Shown here: positions 22,161-30,489 of the stretch, piece by piece
Position numbering within the stretch: the stretch's first letter is position 1
Layout of the letters: each line of letters begins with the position of its first letter
IMG/VR virus record: IMGVR_UViG_3300042876_000240
Span: 1 to 40,223 of that record
Origin: a virus
Direction: 5' to 3' (one strand)
DNA length: 40,223 bases
Made by a program: the position numbers and the translations under genes
The notes under the pieces: generated by a model
What the model saw: the letters and a program-made list of their open reading frames with translations, nothing else
Told to the model about the DNA's origin: nothing
Database searches by the model: none

Positions 22161-24438
22161 TGTCGAACCTCTCAACAAACCCTGTGGGCGGCCTCCCGGC
22201 CTGCGCTTGCGCGCTGATCGCCTGTGCAAGCATTTCCATGCCCTGCCGGATGGCATCGCCTTGGGCCGCGATAGCCTGTGACAGAACCTCAACCGGCGTA
22301 GGGCCGACTGTCGATGGTTCGGCGGCTTCCTTGCCAAGTCCGACGGACGCCGTGCTTGCCATGTCGCGCTCCATGCGGCGGCGGATCGCTTCGGCGTTCA
22401 AATCGACCTCGGTCAACGCGGCCTTTTCCATGACCTTCAAGTTGATCGCCTCAACCGGATCGGGCTGCGGAGGCATCATGGGCTCGGCGGGCCGGGGAGC
22501 CATCAGCGACATTTGCGCCGCTTGCAGTTCAACCTCGGCTTTCATGGCGTCAGCTTCAGCCTTGCGGGCCTGAGCGGCCTTCATGGCGAACTCGGGGCGG
22601 GCCATCACTTCAGCCTCAACCTGCTGAGCGATCATTTCAGGCGGCTGGGCCTGCTGTTGCGTGCCCTCGCCCATCCCGTCCTCTTGCTCCGCAGCCTTGA
22701 TGACTTGCGGCGGAATGAGCGCCCTTAGGCGCTTCGCGAACTCATCCTTGTGCGGCCAATCCTGCGCTTGGGCGACCAGATCGCCGGCTACCTGCATCGC
22801 ATCGGGGAAGGCGCGGATGAATTCGATCATCCCCTCTTTCGCTTCCTCGCGCTTGGTCGTGTAGGACGGCCCTTGCTCCAGAACAACGTCGTATTCGCCG
22901 GCCGAAATGTCATTGATCAGCAGCGCCGCCGCCGCATCCTCGCCAGCGTCTTCAAGACCCCCAGGCTGGTTGATCGCAACCGTGTCGATTTTGCCATCAA
23001 CGCCCATGACGCGGAATACGCGCGTCGTGTCGTAAATCCTTGGCATCAGGTCGAGAAGAGCGCGACCGGTATGGCGGATCGCGCGGCCGAAGTTCTGAGA
23101 ATAGACGTAGCTGCCAACGTCGCTTTCACGCTGGCGGGCCATGATGGCTTTGCCGCTCGTCTCATTCGACCGCTGCCCGAGCGCCGCATCGTAAATGCCT
23201 GTGATCGCCTTCATTTCCTCGGCGGCGAGGGCAATGCCGTCGGAAATGCCCTGCGAGCTTACGGGAGGTTGAGAACGCTGCGGCGGGCCGGGCGCTTGCG
23301 GGTCTGGCGTGTACGGCAAAAACGGATGGTTTTGCGTATTGGCGGTCTGCCAAACCTCGGCATAATCCCCGAACTGCTTTTCCGTGCCGATGAACGGGCT
23401 TTTCGGCTGAAGCGCCACGATCTCCGTATGCGCACTGCTGAAATAGTTGTAGCGGCGCTGGGCATCCTTGATGAACTCGATCAGGCCCCAACGGATGCGC
23501 TCGCGGCCGATCTGCGTCTCCTCGCCAAAAACGGGAATAATCGGGAACTTGACGCCCGGCCATTTCTTCGGCGGCTCCAGCACATCAACGCCGGTAATGA
23601 CGGCGCGATAGATGCACGGGGCGTTTCTCTCGATTTCCTTGCCGCCAGCGGCGAGCGCTGCCCCCGCGTCCGGGTCATCAGCCGGGATCAAGCGGCCTTC
23701 GAGGTTGATGAATTTCCGCTTTTCCATCTTGCGGTAAAAATATTCCGCCACGCGAACCGTGTCGCTCGTGCACCAGTCGGTCCAGGTTCCGGCGAACTCG
23801 CTCGGCTCCGTCGTCATGCCGGTGATTGACGCATCCGGGTAGCGCTCTTTGAAAGCGTCAACCGTGAAATCAACCGGAACAAAGACGAACTCTGCGTCTT
23901 CGCGCGTCGGAAGGCGGCTGTCAGGGTCCCAAACGATGCCGACAGGATCGTCAACAGGGAGGATGCGAAGCTCCTGTTCCATTGACGTATCCGAGGCATA
24001 CTCGGTCACAATCCGCCACGCGCCATAGCCGCACGCGACCACATCATCCGCCGCCTTAGCGAACGCTATAGAAGGAGCATCGGAACGGTTTTCGACATGG
24101 CGAAGCAACTGCTGCCGCATTTCAGCGGCCTTCCGAGCGATAACTTCGCGGCGCTTTTCGTTTGGCTCATCGTCGCCAATGCCCCCAATGGCGATGACGC
24201 GGACGGCAGGCTGGGCCATGCGGATATCGTTGCTCACCTGCTTGACGAAGCTGGGGCATCGGTTGATTGTCTGGCAGGGGCGGCCTTCAGCCTCGCGCTG
24301 GGCTTTGACTTGGCTATCCCACTGGTCACCGGCCATGAACCGAAGCGCCTCGTAAGCGCGCAGTTTGTTCTTCCGGTCGGCTTCAATCGCGCGCTGGTAT
24401 TTCTTGACCGCATCGGCAATGAAGTCAGCGTCTGTCAT
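22153..24438 (-). CDS. portal protein, P22 gp1 family (761 aa)
   Basis: The start MTDADFIADAVKKYQRAIEA at 24438 is favoured; an upstream ATG at 24450 is possible. Typical P22-portal blocks are visible: AYEALRFMAGDQWDSQVKAQ, RPCQTINRCPSFVKQVSNDI, RMAQPAVRVIAIG, ITGIYDAALGQRSNETSGKA and REEAKEGMIEFIRAFPD. The C-terminal 150 residues form a long Ala/Glu/Gln helix (AAQARKAEADAMKAEVELQA) like the P22 barrel. It forms the dodecameric DNA channel at one capsid vertex. Confidence 0.9.
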   Translation of the reverse strand: MTDADFIADAVKKYQRAIEADRKNKLRAYEALRFMAGDQWDSQVKAQREAEGRPCQTINRCPSFVKQVSNDIRMAQPAVRVIAIGGIGDDEPNEKRREVIARKAAEMRQQLLRHVENRSDAPSIAFAKAADDVVACGYGAWRIVTEYASDTSMEQELRILPVDDPVGIVWDPDSRLPTREDAEFVFVPVDFTVDAFKERYPDASITGMTTEPSEFAGTWTDWCTSDTVRVAEYFYRKMEKRKFINLEGRLIPADDPDAGAALAAGGKEIERNAPCIYRAVITGVDVLEPPKKWPGVKFPIIPVFGEETQIGRERIRWGLIEFIKDAQRRYNYFSSAHTEIVALQPKSPFIGTEKQFGDYAEVWQTANTQNHPFLPYTPDPQAPGPPQRSQPPVSSQGISDGIALAAEEMKAITGIYDAALGQRSNETSGKAIMARQRESDVGSYVYSQNFGRAIRHTGRALLDLMPRIYDTTRVFRVMGVDGKIDTVAINQPGGLEDAGEDAAAALLINDISAGEYDVVLEQGPSYTTKREEAKEGMIEFIRAFPDAMQVAGDLVAQAQDWPHKDEFAKRLRALIPPQVIKAAEQEDGMGEGTQQQAQPPEMIAQQVEAEVMARPEFAMKAAQARKAEADAMKAEVELQAAQMSLMAPRPAEPMMPPQPDPVEAINLKVMEKAALTEVDLNAEAIRRRMERDMASTASVGLGKEAAEPSTVGPTPVEVLSQAIAAQGDAIRQGMEMLAQAISAQAQAGRPPTGFVERFDNG

Positions 24439-25997
24439 GCTGCCATCCATCCGCCAGAGACGCGGGGAATGCGCTTCGCATGAACCGGCGAGCGAGAGGC
24501 GCGCTCACGAACAGGCTCGGCGAATGTCAAGATGATCGCGTCCCACTCGTCAGGGGAACGAACGCCGCGAGCGCGCATCTTTTCTTTGCTTTCGATGATG
24601 AGCCGCTGATTGGCATCATAGCCGTATGTCGGCGCGCAAGCGTCAGCTTGGATCGCGTCGCTATCAGGCAGGGCAACGCCGCCTGGCTCTTTGAGCCATT
24701 CAAGAGAGCGCATATACATTTCCGCCCTCCTGTTTTTCGGGCCTGGGCGCTTATCGCCATTCTCGAGGATCGTAATGGGCTCCATTGGCTCGCCGCCGAA
24801 GTTCACGGCTACAGCAATGGACTCGTAAGGCTCGCCCCACGATTTCAGAATATCGAAGACGCCAGCGCCAACGCCGCCCACGTCGATAAAGACGCGATCC
24901 GGCTTATCGGCATCAATCACCTGTTTGACCCAGTTCGCGCCGGCCACGTTGTCGAGCTTCGTTCGGCTTTCCACCTTCTCGACCTTGCGGCCCCTTCGCC
25001 ACGCTATCGAGAAGCGGTCGTCACCGAAGCGAGCCGGGTCAACGCCAATGACAAGCGGCCCAATGGCTTGAACCTTGGCTTTACGGGCCGCGACGATAAG
25101 CTCCGGCGCAATGTAGCTGTCATGCCCGCTCATTTGGAAAGCCTCGGCGGCTGTGGCGGGATATTCCTGCTTAAACAGAACCGGGTCTTTCAGTTCTGCG
25201 ACCTTTGCGCGACGCCACGCCATTTGCTCTAGCGTCAAGCCGTAGGTGGTCGCGTAAGTCTGCTCTTCCTCGTCTAAGGCAAAGCCGGGCGGAACAGGGC
25301 GGGCATATTCAGCTTGCCAGAACCACGGGATGAAGATGGCTTCGTAATCACCGATGCCAGCTTCGGCCTGCTGCCAACGCTCGTGGAACTCGCCGCCAAC
25401 GCCATTGGCCGTGCTTTCCAGAACGACTTCTGTCCCCGGCAAATCAGGGATGGCCTGGACGACGCCCGCAAAGTGGCCTGATGCGTTAGGCCAGAACGCA
25501 ACTTCCGATCCATGGAACAACTGGACCGTTTGAGAGCGCCCAACTGACTTCGCACCAGCGGTGCCGACTGCATATCCACTATCGAGGCGAGGGAACGAAA
25601 GCTCTTTTGCGTTCGCTGCCCCGGTCTGCGGTTTGACCAATGGGCGGTTGTGCTCGTGATACCGCTCGACCATGCCGAACAGGTTGTCGGTCGCGTCCTG
25701 CTCATGTGTGAGAATGAACACGCGAACGCCGCGCTTGTGGGTTGCCCGATGGTAGAACCGCGCCCCAAGATAGGTTGAGATGCCTTGCTGTCTGCCCTTC
25801 AGGACAAGAGCGCGAACCTTGCCCGTCCGCTGCTTTTGGCTTTCCAGGCGACCGTGCAAATAGGATTGCGCACGGTTGAGAATAAGCGGCTCGACCGATC
25901 CGGCCTTGGTCCTGATTTTGAGACACTTTTCCGCATAGTGCGGGAAGTCGTCACGCAGTTTCAGGCGGACCCGCTTCTCCCTCTCCGTCAAGCTCAC
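24435..25997 (-). CDS. terL: terminase large subunit (520 aa)
   Basis: The packaging motor. The ATPase domain has the Walker-A variant KGRQQGIST (67-75) and a Walker-B-like VVLESTANG (191-199, E194 proposed). The nuclease domain has IGVDPARFGDD (Asp320) and VFIDVGGVGAG (Asp372), with a third acidic position in EWDAIILTF near the C-terminus. The start is GTG and lies 47 bases inside the small-subunit gene. With a P22-type portal, headful packaging and circular permutation are expected, which agrees with the circular contig. Confidence 0.93.
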   Translation of the reverse strand: MSLTEREKRVRLKLRDDFPHYAEKCLKIRTKAGSVEPLILNRAQSYLHGRLESQKQRTGKVRALVLKGRQQGISTYLGARFYHRATHKRGVRVFILTHEQDATDNLFGMVERYHEHNRPLVKPQTGAANAKELSFPRLDSGYAVGTAGAKSVGRSQTVQLFHGSEVAFWPNASGHFAGVVQAIPDLPGTEVVLESTANGVGGEFHERWQQAEAGIGDYEAIFIPWFWQAEYARPVPPGFALDEEEQTYATTYGLTLEQMAWRRAKVAELKDPVLFKQEYPATAAEAFQMSGHDSYIAPELIVAARKAKVQAIGPLVIGVDPARFGDDRFSIAWRRGRKVEKVESRTKLDNVAGANWVKQVIDADKPDRVFIDVGGVGAGVFDILKSWGEPYESIAVAVNFGGEPMEPITILENGDKRPGPKNRRAEMYMRSLEWLKEPGGVALPDSDAIQADACAPTYGYDANQRLIIESKEKMRARGVRSPDEWDAIILTFAEPVRERASRSPVHAKRIPRVSGGWMAA

Positions 25998-26253
25998 TCA
26001 GGGCATCCTCATGATGTAGCGTCATGTCGCCGGAATGCTCGACAGCGGCGAGACGTGGATGAATGTACGGCGCTGCGGCAGTTGCGGCAGCGAAGCGCTC
26101 TTTCGGATCAGCAAGCTCATTGCGAAGAACGGACAGCATGTATTCCAGCGGCGTAATCCCGCCTGCCGATGCAGCTTCCGCGATCTCCCGCGTCTTGGCT
26201 GTCAGGGAGCCCCTCTTGCGTCCAGCGCCGGGCCTATACCCACCATGCGCCAT
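25951..26253 (-). CDS. terS: terminase small subunit (100 aa)
   Basis: It opens MAHGGYRPGAGRKRGSLTAK, the basic GGxRPGAGRK start of many small terminase subunits, followed by helices (EYMLSVLRNELADPKERFAA) and an acidic tail. It would recognise the pac site and load TerL. It is shorter than P22 gp3 (162 residues). The next gene, terL, overlaps its end. Confidence 0.8.
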   Translation of the reverse strand: MAHGGYRPGAGRKRGSLTAKTREIAEAASAGGITPLEYMLSVLRNELADPKERFAAATAAAPYIHPRLAAVEHSGDMTLHHEDALSELDGEGEAGPPETA

Positions 26254-26274
26254 CTTGATTTGCCTTGATTGTTT

Positions 26275-26472
26275 TCAATGCGCTGTCTGCGGTTCGCCAA
26301 GCTCGACAAGGGAGCGCTGGCCTAATGCGTCTTCCACGAGGAAGGCGGCGGCTTCGTCTGGATCGTCAGTCTCTTCGCCGTTGTCGTCTAGCAGTTCGAT
26401 GATCTGGCCGGATGAGCCGTCATCGAAATGGATGATGCCCCTATCCCAATCGATATGGCAGCCATCGGACAT
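26275..26472 (-). CDS. small acidic protein (65 aa)
   Basis: The start MSDGCHIDWDRGIIHFDDGS at 26472 is preferred because the upstream frame is non-coding in composition. The rest is strongly acidic (IIELLDDNGEETDDPDEAAA) and then a short helix. It lies between the NusG-like and terminase genes. The motif FDDGSSGQIIELL suggests a small beta hairpin; no family is recognised. Confidence 0.55.
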   Translation of the reverse strand: MSDGCHIDWDRGIIHFDDGSSGQIIELLDDNGEETDDPDEAAAFLVEDALGQRSLVELGEPQTAH

Positions 26473-26504
26473 GGGCGGGCTCGCGATGTGAGGGAACGCG
26501 GCGG

Positions 26505-26529
26505 ACGCATGAGCACTGCTCCAATGCGT
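26505..26529. promoter_or_regulatory. inverted repeat in the gap before the terminase block
   Basis: ACGCATGAGC, a three-base spacer, then GCTC-CA-ATGCGT make a 10-pair inverted repeat with a two-base bulge. It lies in the 120-base gap between the NusG-like gene and the 65-residue acidic gene, one of the longest gaps in the leftward operon. A minus-strand TTGACA overlapping the end of the NusG-like gene (about 26590) lacks a good -10 box. The repeat may be an operator or RNA hairpin. Confidence 0.4.
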
Positions 26530-26594
26530 AGCACGCCGGCTGCGAAGCATTTTTGCCGACGACGGTTCAGGGATGCCGGAGCTTCGGCGCATTG

Positions 26595-27212
26595 TCAAGC
26601 CGCGATGTTCCGCTCATTCACAACCACGGGGGTAAGGCGGCCGAGCACGTTGATCAGGATTTCGATGCGCTCATGGGCGGCGCGGGTGACGATGCCGTTA
26701 AAGCTGGCGAATGGTCCGTCTGCGATCCTGACTGGCTTTCCGACAAGCGCCTGACGTGCTTGCTCTGCGGCGCGCTCGGCGTCGAACTCGCGGCCCGACT
26801 GGCGATCGTACAGCTCCGTGATCGTCTTCGCCGTAGGGCGGTAGGGAAGCAGGCCCGTGATGTGGCGGCAATCGCGGATCGGCTTGTCGGCGTTCGGGCG
26901 AAGGGCGACGAACAGATATCGCGGGAACAGAGGCTGGTTGAGCCTTGTCCTCTCGCGCTTGTCGCGGCGCTCGCGCCAGATCGTCTCCTGCGGATACCAT
27001 GCGCCGTAGCCGGCGCGTTCAAGCTCGATGGCGGCCTCGCGCTCGCGCCGGGGCTCGCTCATGGCGACGTGCCATTGGGCGGCCGACGGGGGAGCGACCA
27101 ACGGACTTTCGTCAGTGCGATCACGCTCGCGCATGAGCCGGGGCGTGCGGCCGGGCATGAGCTGCCGCTTGCGAAGCGGGCCGTCGTGCATCATGCGGTA
27201 GGCTTTGCTCAT
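26595..27212 (-). CDS. NusG/RfaH-like transcription elongation (antitermination) protein (205 aa)
   Basis: After a basic N-terminal extension (1-45), residues 46-110 fit the NGN domain: QWHVAMSEPRREREAAIELE, GYGAWYPQETIWRERR, then QPLFPRYLFVAL. The C-terminal 55 residues fit a KOW domain (GKPVRIADGPFASFNGIVTR, EILINVLGRLTPVVV). Such proteins bind the RNA polymerase clamp and suppress pausing or termination. Position at the end of the replication block, directly before terminase, suggests that it carries transcription through the late genes. ATGA overlap with the gene upstream. Confidence 0.85.
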   Translation of the reverse strand: MSKAYRMMHDGPLRKRQLMPGRTPRLMRERDRTDESPLVAPPSAAQWHVAMSEPRREREAAIELERAGYGAWYPQETIWRERRDKRERTRLNQPLFPRYLFVALRPNADKPIRDCRHITGLLPYRPTAKTITELYDRQSGREFDAERAAEQARQALVGKPVRIADGPFASFNGIVTRAAHERIEILINVLGRLTPVVVNERNIAA

Positions 27213-27472
27213 GCCCTGTCCTTTCGCTTGATGGACGCCTTCAGCCGGAAATAGGCTTTCAGCCTGCGATCAGATGCCTTGGCAGAAAATGCGGCGAAGG
27301 CGGCGCTCACGGTTTCGTTCACCCTGTCCAGCGCCTCTCGGCTGTAGAAGACGGGAACTTGCGCTGCGCCGGTCATCTTGGAAGACGGGAAGATGGTGGC
27401 GGCGGCGCTGAACCTCACGGCGTCGTATTCCCTCTCGGCTGACAGCATGTCGGCGTAGGTTGGCCGCTTCAC
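27209..27472 (-). CDS. small hypothetical protein (87 aa)
   Basis: A GTG start at 27472 overlaps the upstream stop as GTGA; the sequence opens (V)KRPTYADMLSAEREYDAVR and ends with a basic helix (KAYFRLKASIKRKDRA). The coupling pattern decides the start, since the frame upstream is unlike protein. Soluble; no recognised family. Confidence 0.6.
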   Translation of the reverse strand: MKRPTYADMLSAEREYDAVRFSAAATIFPSSKMTGAAQVPVFYSREALDRVNETVSAAFAAFSAKASDRRLKAYFRLKASIKRKDRA

Positions 27473-28026
27473 GCTGCGGTCCTTTCGGTCTGGCGGGCGG
27501 GGGTGGCGCGGGGCAGGTAGCTGCCGTCGAACTCCTGCGGCCATGCGGCGACGACCGTGAACCGCTCAGCTGTCTCCATGAGGCCGGCGCTCGCCTTCAT
27601 GCCGATGTGCCGGAAGTAGGCCCGCCACGCCTCCCACTGGTCGGGGTTAGCCTTGACGGTGATGACGGGGATTTTGCCCTTTTCGTAGCCCATGCGGCGG
27701 GCGAAATCCGTGGCGCGAGCTTCCCAGGTCTGCGGTGTCACGGGCTCTAGGTAGGAAACGCCTGCCCGTGGCTTCGTCTCGGCGGAGTGGGCCTCAATCT
27801 CAGAAAGGCAAGCCGGGAGCGCCGGGAATGCCCCGTTGTTGCGCTTGCGGATCACTGCGTTTGCCGCGGCGGTCAAGCCGGCCGGCGTGATCGTGCTAGG
27901 CGCTTTGTCTGCCAACTCGGCGGCAAGGCCCTCTTTGGGCTCGCCGTACAGCTTGCTTTCGATCAGACGAGCGAGGAAGACGCTTTCGATCAGGGTTTGC
28001 TTGTCAGTGGCGAGGGCCATTTCCAA
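27469..28026 (-). CDS. replication-block protein, unknown function (185 aa)
   Basis: It starts about 20 bases inside the end of the replisome-organiser-like gene. The N-terminal half is helical (TLIESVFLARLIESKLYGEP, PSTITPAGLTAAANAVIRKR). The C-terminal part, ANPDQWEAWRAYFRHIGM then AERFTVVAAWPQEFDGSYLP, is a pattern of Trp-rich helix plus strand that I know from phage genes adjacent to replication initiators. A helicase-loader-like role is only a guess from context. Confidence 0.6.
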   Translation of the reverse strand: MEMALATDKQTLIESVFLARLIESKLYGEPKEGLAAELADKAPSTITPAGLTAAANAVIRKRNNGAFPALPACLSEIEAHSAETKPRAGVSYLEPVTPQTWEARATDFARRMGYEKGKIPVITVKANPDQWEAWRAYFRHIGMKASAGLMETAERFTVVAAWPQEFDGSYLPRATPARQTERTAA

Positions 28027-28780
28027 CGATCCTCAATGCAGGGGGCTTGTCTCTCAGAAACTCGGCTCGGAAGCCGCGCCAGTTGCGCTCGACGCAAAGC
28101 CGGATTCCCTCGGTTTCGGTAATGCCGGCGCTCTCAAACTCGCGGATCATGCCGAGCACGGCGTTGTCGGTGAGGGGAGCGTTGTGGGCCTTCCGAACCT
28201 TCAAAAAGTCGGCAAGCAAGTCTTCCGGGACGCCAAGCGCGAGAAGCCTGCGCTTTCCTGCATCCTCGGATTTCAGCTTTGGGGCGGGGCTAGGCGCGCG
28301 CTCCGCGCGGTCCGAACGTAGTGAGGACTGTTTCTCGACCGTAGGGAGAGAAACATCTTCTCTACTCTCCTCTTCTCTGGGGCGTTCCGCTGCGTTCCCG
28401 TGCGTTCCGCTGCGTTCCGCATCGTTCAGCGGCGGGGCGTTTCGTTCCTTCCACGCCTGCTTGCGTGCTGCTGCGGTCGCGTCCTCACGCTTCGGCTGGC
28501 GTCGTTCCCAGCCGGATAGCCGCGCGCCGTCCAAAACCTTCCCCTGCATCGCCTGCATGATGGCGGTGACGGCCTCGGCGTCCATGTCAAGTGCGGCGGC
28601 GGCGTCTTCGTCATCCCAGCCAGCAAGCGACCCGCGATCGGCCGCGTTGGCGCTGGCATTGACCAGGACGAGGTTGAACACGGCAATGACGCAGGCAAGC
28701 GGCTGCCCGCTCTTGCGGGCGATCACGCGCCACTTCGGATCGGTCGGCATATCATGCCAGAGGCGAAGCCAATCGGTCAT
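28004..28780 (-). CDS. replisome-organiser-like replication protein (258 aa)
   Basis: Residues 1-90 form a winged-helix-like domain (MTDWLRLWHDMPTDPKWRVI, AVFNLVLVNASANA, LDMDAEAVTAIMQAMQGKVL, then WERRQPKREDATAAARKQAW). This start is typical of phage DnaD/replisome-organiser-type initiators. A charged linker follows, and the C-terminus has VLGMIREFESAGITETEGIR and WRGFRAEF. I infer that it initiates phage replication and recruits host helicase; no polymerase or helicase gene is present in the window. Confidence 0.72.
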   Translation of the reverse strand: MTDWLRLWHDMPTDPKWRVIARKSGQPLACVIAVFNLVLVNASANAADRGSLAGWDDEDAAAALDMDAEAVTAIMQAMQGKVLDGARLSGWERRQPKREDATAAARKQAWKERNAPPLNDAERSGTHGNAAERPREEESREDVSLPTVEKQSSLRSDRAERAPSPAPKLKSEDAGKRRLLALGVPEDLLADFLKVRKAHNAPLTDNAVLGMIREFESAGITETEGIRLCVERNWRGFRAEFLRDKPPALRIVGNGPRH

Positions 28781-28989
28781 ACCAGCTCCAGCTTCTCAAG
28801 AGCGACGATGGGAAACCGCAGGCGGGGGTTGACGCCCTCCCCCCGGTCAATCATGGCGCGGGCGACGGGATCGTTGGCGTGGGGCTCGTACAGGGCGGAG
28901 ATGGTGGCCTCCCCCAGGTGCGAGCGGACGCGGGAGCCGCTGGCGTAGGTCTTGCCGTTCAATGTGATCGCGTTGGGGCGGCGCTTCAT
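28777..28989 (-). CDS. small basic protein (70 aa)
   Basis: Starts MKRRPNAITLNGKTYASGSR and contains VRSHLGEATISALYEPHAND. ATGA overlaps join it to the VRR-NUC gene upstream and the replication gene downstream. A short basic protein in the replication block may bind nucleic acid, but no motif proves it. Confidence 0.6.
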   Translation of the reverse strand: MKRRPNAITLNGKTYASGSRVRSHLGEATISALYEPHANDPVARAMIDRGEGVNPRLRFPIVALEKLELV

Positions 28990-29348
28990 GCGGCCACCGT
29001 GGCGCGCGTTGGCACGCCCCATTCGGCGAGGCGGTCGGACATGTCTGAGACGCCGCGAACGATGGCTGTCATGTGTCCGAAGCCGGCAGCGCTCCGCAGG
29101 AATTCCGTCTGGGCTTCGGAGACGCGACCCTTGCCGGCCTTGACCTCGACGAACGCAACGCGGCCGTCGGGGAGCAAGATGATCAGATCGGAGACGCCAG
29201 CGACGACGCCCATTGACTTGAGGATGCCCGCCTCGGCGCGCGTGCGGTAGCCGCCGTTCGGGACGTGCGCGACGATGGCGCGCGGGATCGCCAGCCGGAG
29301 ATAGCGGACGATAGCCTGTTGGATAGCTTGCTCTGGGCGGGACGGCAT
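28986..29348 (-). CDS. VRR-NUC domain nuclease (120 aa)
   Basis: The PD-(D/E)xK core is readable: PEQAIQQAIVRYLRLAIPRA, then VVAGVSDLIILLPDGRVAFV with the catalytic Asp in GVSD and Glu-x-Lys in FVEVKAGKGRVSEAQTEFL. This is the stand-alone phage VRR-NUC form, thought to process branched DNA during replication or recombination. The start at 29348 lies just three bases before the end of the upstream gene. Confidence 0.88.
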   Translation of the reverse strand: MPSRPEQAIQQAIVRYLRLAIPRAIVAHVPNGGYRTRAEAGILKSMGVVAGVSDLIILLPDGRVAFVEVKAGKGRVSEAQTEFLRSAAGFGHMTAIVRGVSDMSDRLAEWGVPTRATVAA

Positions 29349-29350
29349 GG

Positions 29351-29719
29351 CTACCCGCCCCAGCCCATGTAGGCCGCCGGGGTAGCCTGCATCCGGGGGA
29401 TGATCTTCCCGGCCTTGGCGTCTGCGGCGGCCGTGGCAGCATCGCGGGCGATCAGAGCCGTCGCCTCGCGATAGAGGTCGGCCAAACGGTCGCCCTTGCC
29501 GATGATGACCCAGCCGTGGCCCCAACGGTATTCGATGAACGCCGCCGGCCCGTGCCGCTCGGCGGCGAGCCTCGCGTTGACGGCATGGAGGCTGATCTTG
29601 ACCGATGCCTGCGGGATATCGATCTGTGCGGCGATAGCCCCCGATGAGACGAACGCCCCGCCGGCCGCCAGCAAGCCCAGCACGCAATGCGCCTCGCGGC
29701 GCGTGAGGATGGTGCTCAC
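29351..29719 (-). CDS. hypothetical protein with winged-helix-like N-terminus (122 aa)
   Basis: MSTILTRREAHCVLGLLAAG then FVSSGAIAAQIDIPQASVKI and SLHAVNARLAAERHGPAAFI form a pattern like a winged helix (helix, helix, recognition helix, strand pair), followed by EYRWGHGWVIIGKGDRLAD. A DNA-binding regulator is plausible. It overlaps the upstream gene by four bases. Confidence 0.55.
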   Translation of the reverse strand: MSTILTRREAHCVLGLLAAGGAFVSSGAIAAQIDIPQASVKISLHAVNARLAAERHGPAAFIEYRWGHGWVIIGKGDRLADLYREATALIARDAATAAADAKAGKIIPRMQATPAAYMGWGG

Positions 29720-30105
29720 GGCCGCGCCTCCTTCATCAGCTTTTTGGCTTCGTCCAAGAGAGCTTGCGCCTCGTCCAGATAAGCCGCGCGAGGATCAGGG
29801 CCGCACGCCCGAGCCAACGCCAATTCATGTTCAAGCCTCTGTCTGTGTTCCTCGATCTGCCCAATGGCGTAGGCAGTGAGCTTGTCCCTGACGGCCGCGT
29901 CGATGCGCTTGGCACGGCCCTTGATGAGCCTCATGATCGTGCCGGGCGCTTCGCGGATGCGCCTTGCGACGCTCTTCGCGGCCTGTTCTTGCGTGACGCC
30001 GGACGCCCCCTGCTCACGCGCGATGATGCCTCTCGCCATGGTCCTGACGGCGATCGTCACGTCGATACTCCTGGTGTCGATTTGTCCGTGGTTAGGGACG
30101 CCCAT
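29716..30105 (-). CDS. putative DNA-binding early protein (129 aa)
   Basis: The central part, VTQEQAAKSVARRIREAPGT then IMRLIKGRAKRIDAAVRDKL, is a helix-turn-helix-like pattern found in small early proteins of alphaproteobacterial phages. It is followed by a long helix EHRQRLEHELALARACGPDP and a charged tail. First gene after the 380-base gap, so it may begin a separately controlled segment of the leftward operon. Confidence 0.6.
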   Translation of the reverse strand: MGVPNHGQIDTRSIDVTIAVRTMARGIIAREQGASGVTQEQAAKSVARRIREAPGTIMRLIKGRAKRIDAAVRDKLTAYAIGQIEEHRQRLEHELALARACGPDPRAAYLDEAQALLDEAKKLMKEARP

Positions 30106-30489
30106 GCACTCGCTCCTGTGATCCTGTGAGGGACCACGGAGGGCGAACGAATGGAGCGTGTAGGGTCGATTTCGCGGCGCGTGCTTGCGAGGCTGGTCGC
30201 CGCGAACGACAATCTGGAATGGGTTGCCGGGGATGCAGCGCGCACCCCTCCCCGGCTAGGGGTCAGACCCGACCTGCTGGCAGAGATCAGCTCCAGCGAG
30301 CCAGCCACGCGCTGCAATGAGGTTGCCGGGTCCGACAGCGGACCTCCCCGGCTGAGGCGGGGGCAGGAGATGGGGCCTGCCGCTGTCGAAGAAAGACCCG
30401 CCGGGCCGCGAGACAAGGACCGGCGGGGCCGCGCGAGGCTAGGGAGGATCGGTCGCGCGGACAAAGGGGATGAATAGGCGGGGCTCATG
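30106..30489 (-). promoter_or_regulatory. non-coding gap with terminator-like hairpins inside the leftward operon
   Basis: No convincing gene. The clearest structure is CCCGCCGG at 30397-30404 pairing with CCGGCGGG at 30420-30427; read leftward it is followed by TCTTTCTTC, like an imperfect Rho-independent terminator. Two related hairpins sit further left: CCGGGG/CCCCGG (30227-30255), and a partial copy near 30325-30360, both beginning GGTTGCCGGG and ending CCCCGGCT. Their position between the immediate-early genes and the replication block suggests a control point for leftward transcription. Confidence 0.45.

Noticed and set aside
30151-30477. A 108-codon plus-strand frame with GGAGGG before its ATG
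   Set aside because: The first 25 residues look plausible, but the rest is Arg/Gly/Pro-rich and coincides with hairpins; treated as part of the control gap.
30057-30488. A 143-codon minus-strand frame starting right after the 113-residue gene
   Set aside because: Ser/Pro/Arg-rich throughout, covers the terminator-like stems and runs into the next gene in another frame.
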